A DNA stretch of 64,000 nucleotides. It comes from Algoriphagus iocasae (GTDB lineage Bacteria > Bacteroidota > Bacteroidia > Cytophagales > Cyclobacteriaceae). The stretch's first letter is position 1. The number at the start of each line of letters is the position of its first letter. The position numbers and the translations under genes were made by a program. The stretch spans positions 186,001 to 250,000 of the forward strand of contig NZ_JACIJO010000001.1 in NCBI RefSeq assembly GCF_014206875.1, in the 5' to 3' direction. Below the pieces are notes generated by a model. That model was not told the DNA's origin. It ran no database searches and saw only the letters and a list, made by a program, of their open reading frames with translations. Shown piece by piece: positions 61,152 to 64,000 of the stretch.

Positions 61152-61213
61152 ATTATCTAGATTCAAGATTATAGAGCCAAGAATCAAGTATCAAGAACAA
61201 AGAGCCTAGATTA
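61152..61213 (+). repeat. Short-unit array, CAAGAATCAAG type
   Basis: Units such as AGATTCAAGA, AGAATCAAGT, ATCAAGAAC and AGAGCC repeat in the 75-base gap before the CE8-esterase gene. It is the third kind of short-unit array within this one operon. Confidence 0.6.
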
Positions 61214-61224
61214 AATCAGATAAT

Positions 61225-63129
61225 ATGAAGTACTTTATGAAATCAGCATTTTTTTATCTGGTGTTTTTGCTCTTGATAATTAGCAATTCATTTTCTCAGG
61301 TGACTTCGGGAGAGATTAAACCTCTTGATTCTGAAAAGCTGAAGGGTAAAATTGAGCATGATATTGTCGTAGCGCAGGATGGTTCTGGGCATTTCAAAAC
61401 CATTGGAGAGGCCTTGGATGCGATTCGGGTTTATTTGCCAAAACCTATTACCGTCTATATCAAGCCTGGCATTTATAAAGAGAAGTTGGTCATTCTTGGG
61501 CCGGTGACGAATGTGACGTTTGAAGGAGAAAGTCCAGAAAACACGATCATTACCTTTGATGATTATGCGGCGAAGGATAATATGGGGACTTTTGAGACTT
61601 ACACACTGAAAGTTTTGGGGAATTCCCTGACTTTTAAAAACCTGACCATTGAAAATACAGCTGGAAATGTAGGACAGGCCGTAGCATTACATGCAGAAGG
61701 AGATCGACTGGTATTCGAAAATTGCCGCTTTCTTGGTAACCAAGATACCATGTTTGCCTCCGGCGAAAACTCCCGTCAACTCTATAGAAATTGCTATATA
61801 GAGGGTACCACGGATTTTATTTTTGGCTCTGCTACAGCGGTTTTTGAAAACTGTGTGATCCACTCCAAAGCGGATTCTTACATCACAGCTGCTTCCACTC
61901 CGGAATGGGTAGAATATGGATATGTGTTCAAGGATTGCAAACTCACTTCAGCTCCTGAAGTAACAAAAGTTTATCTGGGAAGACCTTGGCGGGATTTTGC
62001 CATAACGGTTTTTATCAATACGGAGATGGGAGCTCATATTGTTCCAGAAGGCTGGCATAATTGGGGACGCGAAAAGGCAGAGCAAACTGTTTTTTATGCT
62101 GAATATGGGAGTTTTGGTGCTGGAGCCAATTCGAAGGAAAGAGTGGTATGGTCGCATCAACTGACAGAAAACCAAGCAAAGAAATTCCATGTATATGAGG
62201 TCTTTGCCGGGAAAACAAAGGATTCAGATTTTTATGGAAACCGATGGTTTGGTTTTGAAAAAGATGGCTCTTTCAACCTCCAAGATGCCTGGAAAAAGGA
62301 TGTAAAGAATTTTCCTCAGATTACCCCGGTAGAAATACAGTCCAGCGAATCGGTGACTGAAAGTAGAGGACATATTTATAAAAAACTCGGTGGAAGGGAA
62401 CTGAAATTGGATGTTTTCTCACCGACCCAGGCAGAATCCCTACGCCCAGTGATTGTGATGGTTCATGGTGGCGGATGGAAGTCAGGAGATAAGGAACTTC
62501 AAATTCCCATGGCAATTGCTTTGGCAGAAAGAGGCTACGTGACCGCTGTGGTAGAATATAGACTTTCGCCGGAGGCGCAATATCCTGCAGGGATTCATGA
62601 TGTAAAAGAAGCGATTCGTTGGCTTAAAGTGCATGCAAATGAGTTTGGAATTGATTCTTCTCAAATGGCTATTTCCGGTAGTTCTGCTGGAGGACAAATC
62701 GCGGCTTTGGTAGGTATGACCAATACAGAGGAGTATGAAGGAACTTCGGAATTAGATGCAAGTTCGGAAGTGCAAGCAATCGTGGATATGGATGGAGTTT
62801 TGGCATTTCATCATCCCGAATCTGCAGAAGGACAAGTGGCTTCAGAATGGCTTGGAGGAACTTACGAGCAAAAACCCGAAGTATGGGATGCAGCCTCTCC
62901 ATTGTATCTCCAGAACCCTATCTATAAACCTATCCTTTTTATACAGAGTCAGTATCCTCGTTTTCATGCAGGGCGAGATGAATTAATAGACAAACTCAAT
63001 GCAAAAGGAATTTATTCAGAAGTGCACACTTTTCCGGATACTCCCCATCCCTTTTGGTTGTACAATCCTTGGTTTGAGCCAACCATAGAAAAAATGATTC
63101 AATTTTTTGATCGAGTCTTTGATAAATAA
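61225..63129 (+). CDS. CE8 pectin methylesterase fused to an alpha/beta-hydrolase esterase
   Basis: The 634-residue protein has a signal peptide (residues 1-25). Residues 40-335 are a CE8 domain with GSGHFKTIGEALDAIR, GQAVALHAEGD, FLGNQDTM, TDFIFG and YLGRPWRDFA. A linker (335-390) leads to an alpha/beta hydrolase: HGGGW with His414, the nucleophile Ser487 in GSSAGG, and His608 in DTPHPFW. The second domain resembles acetyl or acyl esterases. One protein could thus remove both methyl and acetyl groups from pectin. The acetyl specificity is inferred. It stands 75 bases after the second CE12 gene. Confidence 0.9.
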   Translation: MKYFMKSAFFYLVFLLLIISNSFSQVTSGEIKPLDSEKLKGKIEHDIVVAQDGSGHFKTIGEALDAIRVYLPKPITVYIKPGIYKEKLVILGPVTNVTFEGESPENTIITFDDYAAKDNMGTFETYTLKVLGNSLTFKNLTIENTAGNVGQAVALHAEGDRLVFENCRFLGNQDTMFASGENSRQLYRNCYIEGTTDFIFGSATAVFENCVIHSKADSYITAASTPEWVEYGYVFKDCKLTSAPEVTKVYLGRPWRDFAITVFINTEMGAHIVPEGWHNWGREKAEQTVFYAEYGSFGAGANSKERVVWSHQLTENQAKKFHVYEVFAGKTKDSDFYGNRWFGFEKDGSFNLQDAWKKDVKNFPQITPVEIQSSESVTESRGHIYKKLGGRELKLDVFSPTQAESLRPVIVMVHGGGWKSGDKELQIPMAIALAERGYVTAVVEYRLSPEAQYPAGIHDVKEAIRWLKVHANEFGIDSSQMAISGSSAGGQIAALVGMTNTEEYEGTSELDASSEVQAIVDMDGVLAFHHPESAEGQVASEWLGGTYEQKPEVWDAASPLYLQNPIYKPILFIQSQYPRFHAGRDELIDKLNAKGIYSEVHTFPDTPHPFWLYNPWFEPTIEKMIQFFDRVFDK

Positions 63130-63144
63130 TTTTTCAATAAATGT

Positions 63145-63172
63145 GTAATCGTTTGCGCACGTAATCGATTAC
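63145..63172. promoter_or_regulatory. Two LacI-type operators upstream of susC
   Basis: GTAATCGTTTGCGCA (63145-63159) repeats the kduI site, and GTAATCGATTAC (63161-63172) is a perfect palindrome directly behind it. They lie 340-370 bases before susC, just after the CE8-esterase gene. Confidence 0.72.
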
Positions 63173-63310
63173 GCAAAATCATTTTTTGGTCTTGATTTTC
63201 AATATTTAGCAAAATTTTCAAAAAGGAAAAAGCCTATTTTGGCAAATAGATTCTGTTTTTTGTAAATAAAACAAAGAACTCTTGAGAATAAGTATTTTAT
63301 TTTTTATCAT

Positions 63311-63342
63311 GCAATCGATTGCTCAAATTTAGCAATCGATTG
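63311..63342. promoter_or_regulatory. Two further LacI-type operators upstream of susC
   Basis: GCAATCGATTGC (63311-63322) with the same TCAA flank as at 52437, and GCAATCGATTG (63332-63342). With the pair at 63145 this makes four operator-like sites before susC, suggesting DNA looping. The rest of 63130-63512 shows no supported gene. Confidence 0.75.
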
Positions 63343-63512
63343 TAGAGTCAATATCAGTAATAACCCAAAATAAATCATGAAGTACCCTAGGAATATGTCG
63401 CCTCCATTTTTTGACTGCTGTGTGGAAAGGATCGCATCAACTCGCCAAGTACCTAGCTCCCCAACCAATAATTTCCTACCTAATTAATAACAATAACCCT
63501 CATTCAATTGAA

Positions 63513-64000
63513 ATGAATTTTACTAAACTCTTATCGTTGCTTTTGCTGTCGTTGACGATTTTGGTGGTTGAGGTGCAAGCTCAAACTTCTAAGATTTCTG
63601 GTACAGTAACGAGTGAAGAAGGCGAGGTTCTTCCGGGAGCCACCGTCTTGCTAAAGGGTACCACTACTGGTGCGGTTACTGATATTGATGGAGCTTACTC
63701 CATCACTGTCAATGATCCTAATGGAACCCTAGTCTATTCCATGATCGGAATGGTAACACAAGAAGTTCCTATTGAAGGAAAATCTACCATTGACGTAGAG
63801 CTGAAATTGGATATCTCGCAACTGGAAGTTGTCGAGGTAGTTGATTTTGGTTATGGTACTGTAAAAAGAACAGATATGACAGGTTCGGTAGCATCCATGT
63901 CTGGAAGAGAACTTGCCAAAATCCCTGTTGCCAGTGCTGCGCAGGCTATTACCGGTCGACTGCCTGGTGTCAACGTATTGACGACTGATGGTTCACCAGA
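63513..64000 (+). CDS. SusC/RagA TonB-dependent receptor, N-terminal part
   Basis: The frame runs from ATG 63513 past the window end, giving 162 residues. It has a signal peptide (residues 1-24), a carboxypeptidase-D regulatory-like domain (SGTVTSEEGEVLPGATVLLKGTTTGAVTDIDGAYS), the TonB-box-like VVEVVDFGYGTVKRTDMTGSV and the beginning of the plug domain with ITGRLPGVNV. It imports oligosaccharides, here presumably pectin fragments, across the outer membrane with a SusD partner that should follow. It belongs to the pectin locus by operator and position. Confidence 0.95.
   Translation, partial: MNFTKLLSLLLLSLTILVVEVQAQTSKISGTVTSEEGEVLPGATVLLKGTTTGAVTDIDGAYSITVNDPNGTLVYSMIGMVTQEVPIEGKSTIDVELKLDISQLEVVEVVDFGYGTVKRTDMTGSVASMSGRELAKIPVASAAQAITGRLPGVNVLTTDGSP

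Noticed and set aside
63377..63487. 36-codon frame in the susC leader
   Set aside because: No recognisable domain, no known leader-peptide features and rich in Pro and Ser; kept as untranslated leader.

Overview
The window looks like a Bacteroidota chromosome, most probably an Algoriphagus-like member of the Cyclobacteriaceae. The support is a SusC-type receptor start, lipoprotein and DUF-family genes typical of that phylum, promoters of the TTTG-N20-TAnnTTTG type, and the gene order rpsT, radC, DUF1684, pheT, coiled-coil protein, zapA, rny. No rRNA or tRNA gene, CRISPR array, transposase or integrase was recognised. The genus is inferred from style of sequence, not from a database match.

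The left half (1 to about 38,000) is accessory and rich in repeats. Positions 1-11,300 alternate isolated genes (a beta-propeller lipoprotein, a secreted alpha/beta hydrolase, a 39-residue membrane protein, a rhomboid-like protein, DUF1444-like and DUF6266 proteins, and a three-gene operon with a HEPN protein) with long non-coding repeats. Repeat family A has five main copies of about 0.4-0.55 kb, all in the same orientation, plus remnants; families B and C have two copies each. From 11,808 to 20,122 lies a defence island on the plus strand: an XRE regulator, a fused type IIG-like restriction-modification enzyme, an AbiC-like abortive-infection membrane protein, an Mrr-type restriction endonuclease, a DUF4238 protein and a membrane-anchored nuclease-like protein. 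A hicAB toxin-antitoxin pair follows.

From 21,397 to 30,050 there are mostly minus-strand genes: a YjaB-like acetyltransferase, DinB-like and MepB-like proteins, an ABC ATPase with a permease fused to an M1 aminopeptidase, a membrane AraC regulator and a secreted esterase. From 30,060 to 35,930 one metallophosphoesterase gene is present once complete and three more times as 3' fragments. The fragments alternate with an AAA/DUF4143 ATPase, a higBA module and a Phd/YoeB-type module. An aminotransferase, a four-helix-bundle gene framed by inverted short repeats and a phospholipase C/S1-P1-like gene lead into the housekeeping block at 39,327-45,735.

The right end (46,687-64,000) is a pectin-utilisation locus. 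A minus-strand operon kduI-kduD-lacI-uxaC-uxaB handles the unsaturated and saturated uronates. A divergent plus-strand operon encodes secreted enzymes: DUF4861, GH105, CE8 pectin methylesterase, GH43, GH28 polygalacturonase, two CE12-type acetylesterases and a CE8-esterase fusion. It is followed by the start of a SusC receptor gene, cut by the window end. Near-palindromic sites with an AATCGATT core lie between kduI and the DUF4861 gene and again upstream of susC; they are the likely operators of the LacI-family regulator. No polysaccharide lyase, altronate dehydratase, KDG kinase or aldolase is inside the window, so these should lie elsewhere.
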